The notes below the pieces were generated by a model. It saw only the letters and a list, made by a program, of their open reading frames with translations. It had not been told where the DNA came from and made no database searches. A program made the position numbers and the translations under genes. Shown one piece after another: positions 24,787 through 32,642 of a DNA stretch of 64,000 nt. Source of the DNA: Poriferisodalis sp965208925 (GTDB lineage Bacteria > Actinomycetota > Acidimicrobiia > Acidimicrobiales > Poriferisodalaceae); the NCBI RefSeq assembly GCF_965208925.1, contig NZ_OZ242364.1, positions 496,001 to 560,000 on the forward strand, given 5' to 3'. The number at the start of each line of letters is the position of its first letter. Position 1 is the stretch's first letter.

Positions 24787-26993
24787 GCGGGAACGCCAGA
24801 TACCGGTGCCACAGTCACCGGGACGCCGTTGACGGCGGCGTTGCCCGACGGGACGTCCACGAACTCGGGCGGGACGAGCACGTTGTAGTTGACCCCGGCG
24901 TACCGACTCGCCACCGATCGGCGGGTGCCGGGCTTGTCGTGCCCCCAGCCATGCGGCAACGACACGACTCCCGGGTACATCTGGTCGCTGACCTCCACTG
25001 CCACTTCGACGCTGCCGCTGGACGACGAGACGCTGGCCAGCTCACCGTCGGCCACGCCCGCTTCGGCTGCGTCGTCAGGGTGAATGAGCAGCGTGCAGCG
25101 ATCCTTGCCTCGCACCAGCACCTCCACGTTGTGCATCCAGGAGTTGTTGGAGCGCACATGACGCCGGCTGATGAGCACGAGCGAGGAATCGGAGCGGGCG
25201 AGGCGCGCTTCGAGGCGCTCGACATCGGAGGTGATGCGCTCGGGCGCCAGGTCGATCTTCCCGTCGGGGCTCACCACGATGTCGTCGACCTGCGGGACCA
25301 TCGGACCCATGTCCAGCCCGTCGGGCAGCTCCTTCAGCTTGTCGAGGTTGAGGCCGTCGGGCTCCTCGCCGTAGCGGTCGCCCCACGGACCGGTGCGGAT
25401 GGCCAGGTCATTCAGCCGCTCGGGGCCGGGCTCGGGCGACGCATCCAGCGCCACCGCGGGGTCCACACCAGCCAACTCGGCAAGCGCCGAGAAGTACAGG
25501 TCGTCGAACTCGGCGACGTTCACGTCTCCCAGGCCTGCGCACATCGCGCCGAGCCGGGTGAGGATCTCCCACTCGTCAGGCCGACCCTGCTCGGGCTCGA
25601 ACAGCGGGGGCGCATATTTCGCCGCCGAGCGCTTGGCCCAGCCCCACAGCATCTCGGAGTAGAAGTGCTGCTCCAGCGCTGCCAGCCCGGGCAACACGAC
25701 GTGGGCGTGGCGGGATGTCTCGTTGAGCGCATTGTCCACCGAGATCATCGCCTCCAGCAGCGGCAAGGCGTTGTCGAGGCGCTCAGAATTGGGGGCCGAC
25801 AGCACCGGGTTGCCGCCCACCACGATCAGCGCTTTGAGCTGCCCCTCGCCGGGTGTGTCGATCTCCTCGGCGAGGCATCCCATCGGGAACTGCCCCAGTA
25901 CCTCGGGAATGTCGCGCACCCTGCTCCGCCAGCGGTCAAACCCGCCCTCGAAGCCCCAGTCCTGCTGCAGCATCGACCACGCCACGGGCTTCGCCCACAT
26001 CATGCCGCCGACCGTGTCCAGGTTGCCGGTGAGCGCGCAGATCACGTCAGGCAGCCATGACGCCAGCGTGCCGAACTCTTGGTTGCAGGTTCCGATGCGG
26101 GCGTACCACGCTGCCCGCTCCGCCGCGGCGAACTCGCGGGCCAGGGTGCGGATCGCCTCGGCATCCGCGCCGCACGCTTCGGCAACCCGCTCGGGCGGAT
26201 ACTTAGCGGCGATCGCCCGCACCTCCTCCACCCCCTTGAGCCGGTCGGCCAAGTGTCCGAGCCGCACGAGACCCTCGTCGAACAGCACGTTCACCACCGC
26301 GAGCTGCAGCAGCGCATCGGTGCCGGGTCGTACCGGCAGCCACTGGTCGGCATGGGCGCAGGTCTCGCTGCGGCGCGGATCGATCACGACCACCTTGCCC
26401 CGGTCACGTACACCGTCCAGAGAACCCGGAACGTCGGGGCAGCCCATGAAGCTGCCTTGGCTCGCGCCCGGGTTGGCGCCCTGCACCACCATGAAGTCGG
26501 TGCGATCGATGTCGGGCACCGGGATGCGCCACGAGTGCCCGTACATCAGCTGGCAGCACACGTTCTTGGACCACGTGTCGACGGTGCCAGACGAATACAC
26601 CGTGGGTATTCCGGCGAGCTGCAGGAACATCCCCGCGTAGCGGCTGATCGAGTAGTTGAAGCCGGTGGCGTTGCCGAGATACGCGGTGATCGCCTCGACG
26701 CCGTACTTGTCGCGGACATCTCCGAGAAGCTCGGCACAGCGCTCGAACGCAGCATCCCAGCTGGCCTCGACAAAGTCACCGGACGCGTCGCGGACCAGGG
26801 GCTTGCGCACTCGATCGGGATCGGCGTACATGTGCCCGAGCACGGTGCCCTTGGGGCAGATGTACCCCTTGGACCAGACATCGTTGCGGTTCGGCCTGAT
26901 CAGCTTCACTTCGCCGTCGGCGTGATGCACCTCCAGTCCACACATCGCCTCGCACAGTGAGCAGCTTCGGATATGGATCTGGCGATCGGTCAT
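24783..26993 (-). CDS. Molybdopterin-dependent oxidoreductase with [4Fe-4S] site (DMSO-reductase superfamily)
   Basis: A 736-aa oxidoreductase. Cysteines C11, C14, C18 and C46 (CSLCEAMC then YICPKG) form the N-terminal [4Fe-4S] motif. GANPGASQG and KVVVIDPRRSETCAHAD are the molybdopterin-dinucleotide segments. VNYNVLVPP near the C-terminus belongs to the molydopterin-binding lid. There is no Tat signal, so it works in the cytoplasm. The likely Mo ligand region (SGTVDTWSKNVCCQ) has Cys residues. No partner iron-sulphur or membrane subunit is nearby, so this is a single-subunit type, as in assimilatory or uncharacterised actinobacterial enzymes. ATG 26993 follows AAGGA. It overlaps the exporter gene downstream. 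Confidence 0.88.
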   Translation of the reverse strand: MTDRQIHIRSCSLCEAMCGLEVHHADGEVKLIRPNRNDVWSKGYICPKGTVLGHMYADPDRVRKPLVRDASGDFVEASWDAAFERCAELLGDVRDKYGVEAITAYLGNATGFNYSISRYAGMFLQLAGIPTVYSSGTVDTWSKNVCCQLMYGHSWRIPVPDIDRTDFMVVQGANPGASQGSFMGCPDVPGSLDGVRDRGKVVVIDPRRSETCAHADQWLPVRPGTDALLQLAVVNVLFDEGLVRLGHLADRLKGVEEVRAIAAKYPPERVAEACGADAEAIRTLAREFAAAERAAWYARIGTCNQEFGTLASWLPDVICALTGNLDTVGGMMWAKPVAWSMLQQDWGFEGGFDRWRSRVRDIPEVLGQFPMGCLAEEIDTPGEGQLKALIVVGGNPVLSAPNSERLDNALPLLEAMISVDNALNETSRHAHVVLPGLAALEQHFYSEMLWGWAKRSAAKYAPPLFEPEQGRPDEWEILTRLGAMCAGLGDVNVAEFDDLYFSALAELAGVDPAVALDASPEPGPERLNDLAIRTGPWGDRYGEEPDGLNLDKLKELPDGLDMGPMVPQVDDIVVSPDGKIDLAPERITSDVERLEARLARSDSSLVLISRRHVRSNNSWMHNVEVLVRGKDRCTLLIHPDDAAEAGVADGELASVSSSSGSVEVAVEVSDQMYPGVVSLPHGWGHDKPGTRRSVASRYAGVNYNVLVPPEFVDVPSGNAAVNGVPVTVAPVSGVPA

Positions 26994-27115
26994 GCGAGTC
27001 CTTCTTGCAACATGCGGTGAAGTGTCAGAGATTACGACGCTCGCCAGCACGCCAGCCTGCTTTGGTCGTCGAATGCGAAGCTGCCGGCGAACCCGTGACA
27101 GGAAGACGGACGCCG

Positions 27116-27925
27116 ATGATCCCTGACCGCCGTAGAGCCGACACGAGGCGCGTGGCAGGCGTAGACGGCGCGGCCGGCGGGTGGGTGATGGCGGTGACCG
27201 GTGCGCGGGACGGCACACCGGTGGAATTCTCCCTGTTCGAGTCGTTCGCTGAACTCTGGACAGTGGCCCGCCAGCTCGGTCTGGTGGCGGTGGGCATCGA
27301 CATGCCGGTCGGATTGCCGTCCAGTGCCAAACGCCAAGCCGACATAGACGCTCGCGAGCTGCTTGGCCCTCGCCGCTCGTCTCTGTTCTGGTCGCCGCCT
27401 ATTGCTGCATTGGACGCAGCCGAGTACGACCAGGCCAATCGCGCATCGCGCGAGCACCTCGGCATGGGGCTCGCCAAGCAGGCCTACAACCTCTTGCCGA
27501 AGATCCGCGAGGTTCGTTCTGCGCTGCAGCCGTCCGATTTTGGCTCCGAGGCGACGCCGCGGGCGGCCGAGGTGCACCCCGAACTCAGCTTCGCGGTCAT
27601 GGCTGGATCGCCGGGTCAAGCCGAGGTTCATCACCGAGATGGGGAGTCGATGCCGTTCGCAGCACCTCTCCAGCATCCGAAGCGATTCCAAGCCGGCATC
27701 GCGGAACGGCTCGCACTGCTCGCAGCGCGCTTCGAAGAAATCCTCGCATCGGCGCTGACGCCGCTGGTGGGCCCGCCGCATGCTGCGCTCGACGACGTTC
27801 TTGACGCCGCGGCCGCCGCGTGGACTGCCCGCCGCATCGCCACCGCCCAAGCGGCACACCTCGGGGCTGTCAACGGCAAGATTGACCTCGACAGGGCCGG
27901 CTACCCACTCACCATCGTCGTCTAG
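27116..27925 (+). CDS. DUF429 protein (predicted RNase H-like fold)
   Basis: A 269-aa protein whose N-terminus RVAGVDGAAGGWVMAV and VAVGIDMPVGLP, with EVHPELSFAVM in the middle and ALDDVLDAAAAAWTARRI near the end, match DUF429, a family with a predicted RNase H-like fold. The acidic residues GVD, GID and DD line up with a presumed metal site. Biological function unknown. Start ATG 27116 follows GGAAGACGG. It is divergent from the molybdopterin oxidoreductase and lies 44 bp before the next plus-strand gene, which has its own promoter. Confidence 0.8.
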   Translation: MIPDRRRADTRRVAGVDGAAGGWVMAVTGARDGTPVEFSLFESFAELWTVARQLGLVAVGIDMPVGLPSSAKRQADIDARELLGPRRSSLFWSPPIAALDAAEYDQANRASREHLGMGLAKQAYNLLPKIREVRSALQPSDFGSEATPRAAEVHPELSFAVMAGSPGQAEVHHRDGESMPFAAPLQHPKRFQAGIAERLALLAARFEEILASALTPLVGPPHAALDDVLDAAAAAWTARRIATAQAAHLGAVNGKIDLDRAGYPLTIVV

Positions 27926-27956
27926 CCAACAGAGAAGGCCCGAAGGCACCTGGGGC

Positions 27957-27962
27957 TACTAT
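27957..27962 (+). promoter_or_regulatory. Leaderless-type -10 box (TACTAT)
   Basis: TACTAT ends 7 nt before GTG 27970, with no Shine-Dalgarno between. It would start the plus-strand arm of the cox accessory genes. Confidence 0.5.
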
Positions 27963-27969
27963 CGGGGTC

Positions 27970-28251
27970 GTGACATCGACCGATCCGGTGCCCGCGCAGG
28001 CAAGCGCCGGCGCCGAACAGCGGCCCGTGCTGACAGATGTCTGGCAGGGAGACGAGGGCGTCGGCTTCGACGCTGAGCAGAGCAACGTCAAGATCTGCCG
28101 CAATGCGCGCCACTTCACCTTCGACGGCTTTGCCGAAGGCGACGAGGACATCGCGACGTCGTGGCGGAAGCTGCTGGAGCGCGAAGGCAAGGCGTCTGCT
28201 GACGGCACCTCGCTGCGCGACCTGGTCCTCGGTCCCACATCAGGCGACTGA
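27970..28251 (+). CDS. Unknown 93-aa protein heading the cox accessory arm
   Basis: Not recognised. The protein is acidic and soluble, with VWQGDEGVGFDAEQSNVKIC, FTFDGFAEGDEDIATSWRKL and a low-complexity N-terminus. There are no membrane spans or known motifs. Start GTG 27970 sits 7 nt after a TACTAT box. The MoxR gene follows 26 bp downstream, so co-transcription is likely and a role near CO dehydrogenase maturation is possible, but nothing in the sequence shows it. Confidence 0.55.
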   Translation: MTSTDPVPAQASAGAEQRPVLTDVWQGDEGVGFDAEQSNVKICRNARHFTFDGFAEGDEDIATSWRKLLEREGKASADGTSLRDLVLGPTSGD

Positions 28252-28277
28252 GGCCGGCGGCGTCCCGGGCTCGAACG

Positions 28278-29171
28278 GTGAGCGACCCGCACCGCAACGA
28301 GACGCCGGCGAGCGTTGCCGACCTCCAGGCGCAGCTCCGCTCAGCCGGCTACCTGGCCAGCCGGGGTTTGGCCACTGCAACGCTCATCGGGATGCGGTTG
28401 GGCCGGTCGATCCTGCTCGAAGGCGAGGTCGGCGTCGGCAAGACCGAGATGGCCAAGTGCCTTGCAGAGATCGGCGGGCGGGAGCTGATCCGCCTGCAGT
28501 GCTATGAGGGCATCGACACCTACCAGGCGCTCTACGAGTGGGACTACGCACGGCAGATGCTGCACGTCCGAGCGCTGTCGGAGAGCGAGCTGACCGACGT
28601 CGAGGCCGTCAGCGGGCTGTACGGGCCTGAGTTCCTCATCGAGCGGCCGCTGCTGTCGGCGATCAAGGCCGGCAGCAGTGCAGTACTGCTCATCGACGAG
28701 ATCGACCGTGCCGACGACGAATTCGAGGCGTTCCTGCTGGAGCTGCTGTCGGATTTCCAGATCACGATCCCCGAGATCGGCACCATCGCCGCGTCCAGCC
28801 GACCGATGGTGGTGCTGACCTCGAATCGCACACGGGAACTGCACGACGCCCTCAAGCGGCGATGCCTCTACCACTGGATCGGCTACCCCAGCCTCGACGA
28901 GGAGATCGAGATCGTGCGCCTGCGTGCGCCAGATGCCGTCGAGACGCTGACACACAAGGTCGTCGTCGCAGTACAGCGCCTGCGCGACATGGACCTCGTC
29001 AAGCCGCCGGGTGTCGCCGAGACGCTGGACTGGGTGGACGCGCTGGGCGTGCTGGGCACCGACGATCTCGATGCCGCAGCCGCAGCAGACACCATCGGTG
29101 CCGTCATCAAGGACCGTGACGACCTCGAACTCGTCGAAGCCGAGCTCGATCGTGTTGTCGCCGATGCCTGA
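28278..29171 (+). CDS. coxD: MoxR-type AAA+ ATPase (CoxD-like)
   Basis: A 297-aa AAA+ chaperone ATPase. Walker A GEVGVGKT lies at 49-56, Walker B AVLLIDEIDRAD at about 135, sensor 1 VVLTSNRTREL, and an arginine-finger region HDALKRRCLYHW. MoxR ATPases paired with VWA proteins act in metal-centre insertion. In aerobic CO dehydrogenase clusters CoxD and CoxE are known to be needed to build the CuSMoO2 site. The next gene is that VWA partner, overlapping by 8 bp. The convergent coxMSL operon is 3-9 kb away. GTG start without a strong ribosome site. Confidence 0.88.
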   Translation: MSDPHRNETPASVADLQAQLRSAGYLASRGLATATLIGMRLGRSILLEGEVGVGKTEMAKCLAEIGGRELIRLQCYEGIDTYQALYEWDYARQMLHVRALSESELTDVEAVSGLYGPEFLIERPLLSAIKAGSSAVLLIDEIDRADDEFEAFLLELLSDFQITIPEIGTIAASSRPMVVLTSNRTRELHDALKRRCLYHWIGYPSLDEEIEIVRLRAPDAVETLTHKVVVAVQRLRDMDLVKPPGVAETLDWVDALGVLGTDDLDAAAAADTIGAVIKDRDDLELVEAELDRVVADA

Positions 29172-30330
29172 GCGAACGCCCGCGCTCGGAGACGACGTTG
29201 GCCCAGATCCGGCGGAGTTCGTGGCGAGGCTCGTCGGCTTCGGCCATGCGCTGCGGGACGCGGACGTTCCGGTGGGCACCGACGATGTCGTCACGTTCTG
29301 CTCTGCGGTCTCAGAGCTCACGCCGAGCGATCTCGAAGACGTCTACTGGAGCGGCCGGACAACTCTGGTCCATCGCCGGGACCACCTGCCGGTCTACGAC
29401 GAGGTGTTCCGCCGGTACTTCCTAGGACACGCGGCCCCTGCCGGCCCAGAACCCTCCGCGACTGACCCGATCGCGCAGGGTCTCAGTGGCACCCTGAACG
29501 TGCCCGACAGCGAGCCCGGTGCCGAATCGGGAGACAATCGGCCGATGGTGCTCGGGCGGCAGGCCTCCGGGGTCGAGATACAGCGCGACAAACGCTTCGC
29601 CGACTGCACGCCCGATGAGCTGGCCGCGCTGCGGCGGATCATCGCACAAGTCCGGCTCGAACCGCCCCGGCGTCGCACCCGGCGGCGGCGCAGCGATCCG
29701 ATGGGGGCGCGCCTGGACATTCGCCGGATGGCGCGCGAGGCCATGCGGCTCAGCCATGCGGCCCCTGTCCTGCATCGCCTGACGCGAGCGGAGCGGGCCC
29801 GGCCGCTGGTGCTGATCCTCGACGTTTCAGGATCGATGGCTGACCACTCCCGAAACCTGCTGCAGTTCGCGTACTCGATGCGCCGGGCGGCGCAGAAGGT
29901 GGAGGTGTTCTGCTTCGGCACCCGGCTGACGCGCATCACGCCGGCACTCGACCGGCGCAACCCCGACGACGCCATGAAGCTCGCCGCTGCTCGAGTACTC
30001 GACTGGGACGGCGGCACCCAGATCGGCGAGTCGTTGACCACCTTCATCCGCAAGTGGGGTCGCAAAGGGCTCAGCCGCGGAGCCACTGTCGTCATCTGCT
30101 CGGACGGGCTTGACCGCGGCAGCCCCGTCGTTCTGGCTGACGCAATGGAACGTCTCAGCCGGCTCTGCCACCGCATCATCTGGATGAACCCGCTCGTCGG
30201 CCACAACGCCGATACGCCGCCGAGCACGCTGGGCATGCTGGCCGCCGGTCCGTTCATCGACAGCCTCGAATCGGGCCACGATTTGGCGAGCCTGGAGTCC
30301 TTTGCTGCCGAGCTGGCTCAGATCGACTGA
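29164..30330 (+). CDS. coxE: VWA-domain protein (CoxE-like)
   Basis: A 388-aa partner of the MoxR ATPase. The C-terminal von Willebrand A domain has a MIDAS motif DVSGS (D220, S222, S224) followed by GGTQIGESL and CSDGLDRG. The N-terminal part (FGHALRDADVPVGTDDVVTF, YWSGRTTLVHRRDHLPVYDE) is the usual CoxE helical domain. A basic linker (RRRTRRRRSD) joins them. It overlaps coxD by 8 bp, so it is translationally coupled. The pair presumably delivers sulphur or copper, or remodels apo-CO dehydrogenase, by analogy with Oligotropha carboxidovorans. Confidence 0.88.
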   Translation: MPERTPALGDDVGPDPAEFVARLVGFGHALRDADVPVGTDDVVTFCSAVSELTPSDLEDVYWSGRTTLVHRRDHLPVYDEVFRRYFLGHAAPAGPEPSATDPIAQGLSGTLNVPDSEPGAESGDNRPMVLGRQASGVEIQRDKRFADCTPDELAALRRIIAQVRLEPPRRRTRRRRSDPMGARLDIRRMAREAMRLSHAAPVLHRLTRAERARPLVLILDVSGSMADHSRNLLQFAYSMRRAAQKVEVFCFGTRLTRITPALDRRNPDDAMKLAAARVLDWDGGTQIGESLTTFIRKWGRKGLSRGATVVICSDGLDRGSPVVLADAMERLSRLCHRIIWMNPLVGHNADTPPSTLGMLAAGPFIDSLESGHDLASLESFAAELAQID

Positions 30331-30364
30331 TCCCGATGAGATGCGTGCCGCTGGAAGGGAAGCA

Positions 30365-30649
30365 GTGAGCCGCTGGAGCGTTTCCATCCAAGCCGAGGGC
30401 GACCGCCCCGTCGAACTGGATGAGGTGGTCGCGCTGGCCGACGCAGTCGCGCCGCTCGAAGGCATCGCATCCGGCGTCGGAGCAATGGCCTACGGCGCCC
30501 AGATCGTCGTGGAGGCTGAGAGCGCCGACCAGGCTGTCGAGACGGCCATGGCAGCATTCGCCGCAGCCGTCGAGACAGCAGATCTTCCCGCGTGGCCGAT
30601 GACCCGTGCGGAAGTGATCGGCGAGGACGAGCCGGAGTTTGACGAGTGA
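30365..30649 (+). CDS. Unknown 94-aa protein in the cox accessory arm
   Basis: Not recognised. The start is GTG 30365, fixed by a GGAAGGGAA ribosome site. The sequence SRWSVSIQAEGDRPVELDEV, GAQIVVEAESADQAVETAM and AEVIGEDEPEFDE alternates strands and helices like a small ferredoxin-like fold with a repeated beta-alpha-beta unit. It lies 34 bp after coxE and overlaps nothing. Its position suggests an accessory role. Confidence 0.55.
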   Translation: MSRWSVSIQAEGDRPVELDEVVALADAVAPLEGIASGVGAMAYGAQIVVEAESADQAVETAMAAFAAAVETADLPAWPMTRAEVIGEDEPEFDE

Positions 30650-30659
30650 CCGGACCCAG

Positions 30660-31109
30660 ATGATCAGGCTCGGCTCGCTCGCCGGATACCCCTTCGAGGG
30701 ACCACGGGTACTCGGCGGATGGACGCCGCCCGCAAGTGCAGCCGTGTTTGCGATCCTGTACCGGGCCGACCCCGACGGCAAGCCGCACGACTACGCGGTC
30801 ATCGACGTCGACCACGCCGACAACCTGGCTGCGGCCGGGCTGCCGTTCGGCCACCCCCGCGCCAAGTGCTGGGAACGGCGCGCCGGCAACAAGTGGAACC
30901 TCCACATCTGCACCTACGAGGTGCCGGGCGGCCTGCCGTCGCACCGTGAGCAGATCACCCAGGAACTGATCGCCATCTACCGGCCCGGCTGCGCGCCCGA
31001 CCAGTACGACCAGAAATGGGAAGACGAATGGATCGGCAGCTACCGAGCCCCCACCGCCGGCCCCCTCACCACCACCCGCGACCCCGGCGGCACAGAGCAG
31101 ACGTCATAG
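30660..31109 (+). CDS. Unknown 149-aa protein, faintly GIY-YIG-like
   Basis: AVFAILYRADPDGKPHDYAV, then NLAAAGLPFGHPRAKCWER and QELIAIYRPGCAPDQYD. The order (strand with Ile-Leu-Tyr, Asp-rich strand, Trp, then E-L-I-x-x-Y-x-P-x-C) recalls GIY-YIG-type folds, but the catalytic residues are not convincing, so this is a hint only. Start ATG 30660 or TTG 30639; the latter would overlap the previous gene. Its TAG is directly followed by the large inverted repeat at 31109-31187, which ends the arm. Confidence 0.55.
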   Translation: MIRLGSLAGYPFEGPRVLGGWTPPASAAVFAILYRADPDGKPHDYAVIDVDHADNLAAAGLPFGHPRAKCWERRAGNKWNLHICTYEVPGGLPSHREQITQELIAIYRPGCAPDQYDQKWEDEWIGSYRAPTAGPLTTTRDPGGTEQTS

Positions 31110-31187
31110 CTGCGGAGGCGGCGCGAGGCTCTGCGACGTTGCGACCTGCTGGATCGCGGGAGCAGAGCCTCGCGCCGCCTCCGCAGC
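31109..31187. terminator. Perfect 26-bp inverted repeat between convergent operons
   Basis: The arms 31109-31134 and 31162-31187 are exact reverse complements (starting GCTGCGGAGGCGGCGCGAGG), with a 27-nt loop. The structure begins at the stop of the 149-aa gene and ends 12 bp before the stop of the opposing operon. It should block both transcripts. There is no U-tract, so it is probably an actinobacterial-type hairpin terminator. Confidence 0.75.
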
Positions 31188-31199
31188 GGTCGCGCGGTT

Positions 31200-31562
31200 C
31201 TATTCGGGGTGGTAGCCGACAGCCTCGTGGAATCGGCTGCGGCGCGTACCCATCGCAGGCCGGGCCGACGACGGCGCACGAGGCTCAGGATCGGGCTCGT
31301 AGGTGGCACCGGTCACGATGCCCTCGGCCATGCCGTACAGCAGCGGCAGCGCACCAGCGATGACGCCCGCTGTGTTGTTGATGCGCTCGACGCCCGGCTC
31401 AACGGCTTCAGCGTCGGACTTGATCTTCCACACGATCTGCGAGCACTCCTCGAGCAGCCCGGCGATCCGGGTGAGCTGGCTGCCCACCACGAACAGGTAG
31501 AAGGCCAGCCCGGCGATGAACAGGCCGATCAGGATGACGGAGAGGACCACGAGCGTCGTCAT
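31200..31562 (-). CDS. Single-span membrane protein A (120 aa), last gene of the cox operon
   Basis: Unknown family. One hydrophobic helix (VVLSVILIGLFIAGLAFYLF, residues 4-23) is followed by an amphipathic region (SQLTRIAGLLEECSQIVWKI) and an INNTAGVIAGALPLLYGMAE segment. The C-terminus is basic, Pro/Arg-rich and soluble. The ATG overlaps the stop of the previous gene by 4 bp (ATGA). It is one of five consecutive proteins of the same plan: N-terminal span, then about 50 residues of helical heptads. The topology suggests a membrane scaffold. Confidence 0.65.
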   Translation of the reverse strand: MTTLVVLSVILIGLFIAGLAFYLFVVGSQLTRIAGLLEECSQIVWKIKSDAEAVEPGVERINNTAGVIAGALPLLYGMAEGIVTGATYEPDPEPRAPSSARPAMGTRRSRFHEAVGYHPE

Positions 31563-31849
31563 GAGCGCACCTTGTCGAGCACACGGCCCAGGAACAGGTG
31601 GTGTTCGAGGCCTTCGGTCAGGACCGCATCGACTTGGTCGGCGGTCTCCGCAATGAGAGCCGTGTCACCGGTGTTCGCGGCGGCACGCTCGAGCGTGTCC
31701 TTGATGACCTCCACGCGACGCTCGATCGTGCGCACGAGCAGCACCAGCATGGTGAGCAGGACAACCACCGCCACGATCACGACGAAGCCGCCGATGATCA
31801 CGCCCCACCACAGGTTCTCCTGCGTGTCGGTCAGAGCCAGCAAACCCAT
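31559..31849 (-). CDS. Single-span membrane protein B (96 aa) of the cox operon
   Basis: Unknown family. The span lies at about residues 14-41 (GVIIGGFVVIVAVVVLLTML), followed by a charged helix (VRTIERRVEVIKDTLERAAA) with NTGDTALIAETADQVDAVL. The heptad pattern after the span resembles its neighbours. It starts one base after the stop of protein C and overlaps protein A. No enzyme motif is visible. Confidence 0.65.
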   Translation of the reverse strand: MGLLALTDTQENLWWGVIIGGFVVIVAVVVLLTMLVLLVRTIERRVEVIKDTLERAAANTGDTALIAETADQVDAVLTEGLEHHLFLGRVLDKVRS

Positions 31850-31850
31850 C

Positions 31851-32129
31851 TCAGCCTCCTAACCGGTTGCGGCCGCGCTTGAGTCCGGCGACGATCACCT
31901 TCGCCGCTGCGATCGTCGTGTTCAGATTGGACAGCGCCGCCGTGTTGGTGACGGCATCTTCCAGTCCATCGTTGATCTCGGTGGCTCGATTGCCGATCGA
32001 GCGGGCCAGAATCAGAATCGGCACCACGAGGGCGACCACGGCGATCACCACGACGATGCCGATGACGATGCCGATCACCCATCCGGTGGTGGACCCGGCG
32101 TCCGAACTCTGGGCGAGCAGATGCAGCAT
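31851..32129 (-). CDS. Single-span membrane protein C (92 aa) of the cox operon
   Basis: Unknown family. A short polar N-terminus is followed by a very hydrophobic span (residues 17-42, WVIGIVIGIVVVIAVVALVV) and a helix ARSIGNRATEINDGLEDAV with TNTAALSNLNTTIAAAKVIV. It ends in basic residues (KRGRNRLGG). The NTAALSN segment resembles the INNTAG and NTGDTA segments of proteins A and B, suggesting common descent. It follows protein D by 12 bp. Confidence 0.65.
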   Translation of the reverse strand: MLHLLAQSSDAGSTTGWVIGIVIGIVVVIAVVALVVPILILARSIGNRATEINDGLEDAVTNTAALSNLNTTIAAAKVIVAGLKRGRNRLGG

Positions 32130-32141
32130 GGCAGCCCTCCC

Positions 32142-32369
32142 TCAGATCGATTCGCAGAAGTCGTGGACTGGCATCAGCGTCGAATTGACCGACGGCAGCA
32201 CGGTGGGCACCGTCGAGGTCTGCTCGGCGATGACTGCAACACCCCCGGCGACTTGGGCGAGCGTGCTGTGGACCGCTCTCAGGTGGAGCACCACACGCAG
32301 CAGCCCGACGGCTGCGGCCAAGATGATCAGGGCGCTGACGATGACGGTGACCCAGGCGACAACAGGCAT
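32142..32369 (-). CDS. Single-span membrane protein D (75 aa) of the cox operon
   Basis: Unknown family. The span at residues 5-28 (AWVTVIVSALIILAAAVGLL) is followed by RVVLHLRAVHSTLAQVAGGV and a Ser/Thr/Pro-rich tail with one Cys. ATG 32369 has AAGGAAA 7 nt upstream. The frame is open further upstream, but this ribosome site and the length shared with its neighbours fix the start. It follows protein E by 11 bp. Confidence 0.62.
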   Translation of the reverse strand: MPVVAWVTVIVSALIILAAAVGLLRVVLHLRAVHSTLAQVAGGVAVIAEQTSTVPTVLPSVNSTLMPVHDFCESI

Positions 32370-32380
32370 CACATTTCCTT

Positions 32381-32632
32381 TCAGCCCAGGAGCTTCCCGA
32401 CCGAACCTGCGTAGCGGACCGCACCGTCCGCTACCTCTTCGATCGTCTCGTCGGTGGTTGCGAGCAAGTCCTGCGTGGTGTCGAGCTCGCCGATGATCCC
32501 CACGCCGCCGGCCAGGATGTCGTCGCTGGCCTTGCGAATGCGCTCGATCGCAGCAAGTACCCGGTTCAGCAGTGCGAGCGCCACTGGCACGACCACCACG
32601 AGCAGTATCAGGTTTCCTATCCACCAGAGCAC
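32381..32632 (-). CDS. Single-span membrane protein E (83 aa), first of five in the cox operon
   Basis: Unknown family. GTG 32632 is preceded by an excellent GAGGAGG ribosome site and lies 10 bp after coxG. The span is at residues 3-23 (WWIGNLILLVVVVPVALALL). After it come LNRVLAAIERIRKASDDILA and a Thr/Asp-rich helix (DTTQDLLATTDETIEEVAD) with regular heptads. It shares its plan with proteins A-D. A placement directly after CoxG, which in Oligotropha helps CO dehydrogenase bind the membrane, suggests a membrane-docking role (inference). Confidence 0.65.
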   Translation of the reverse strand: MLWWIGNLILLVVVVPVALALLNRVLAAIERIRKASDDILAGGVGIIGELDTTQDLLATTDETIEEVADGAVRYAGSVGKLLG

Positions 32633-32642
32633 AAGCGCCTCC

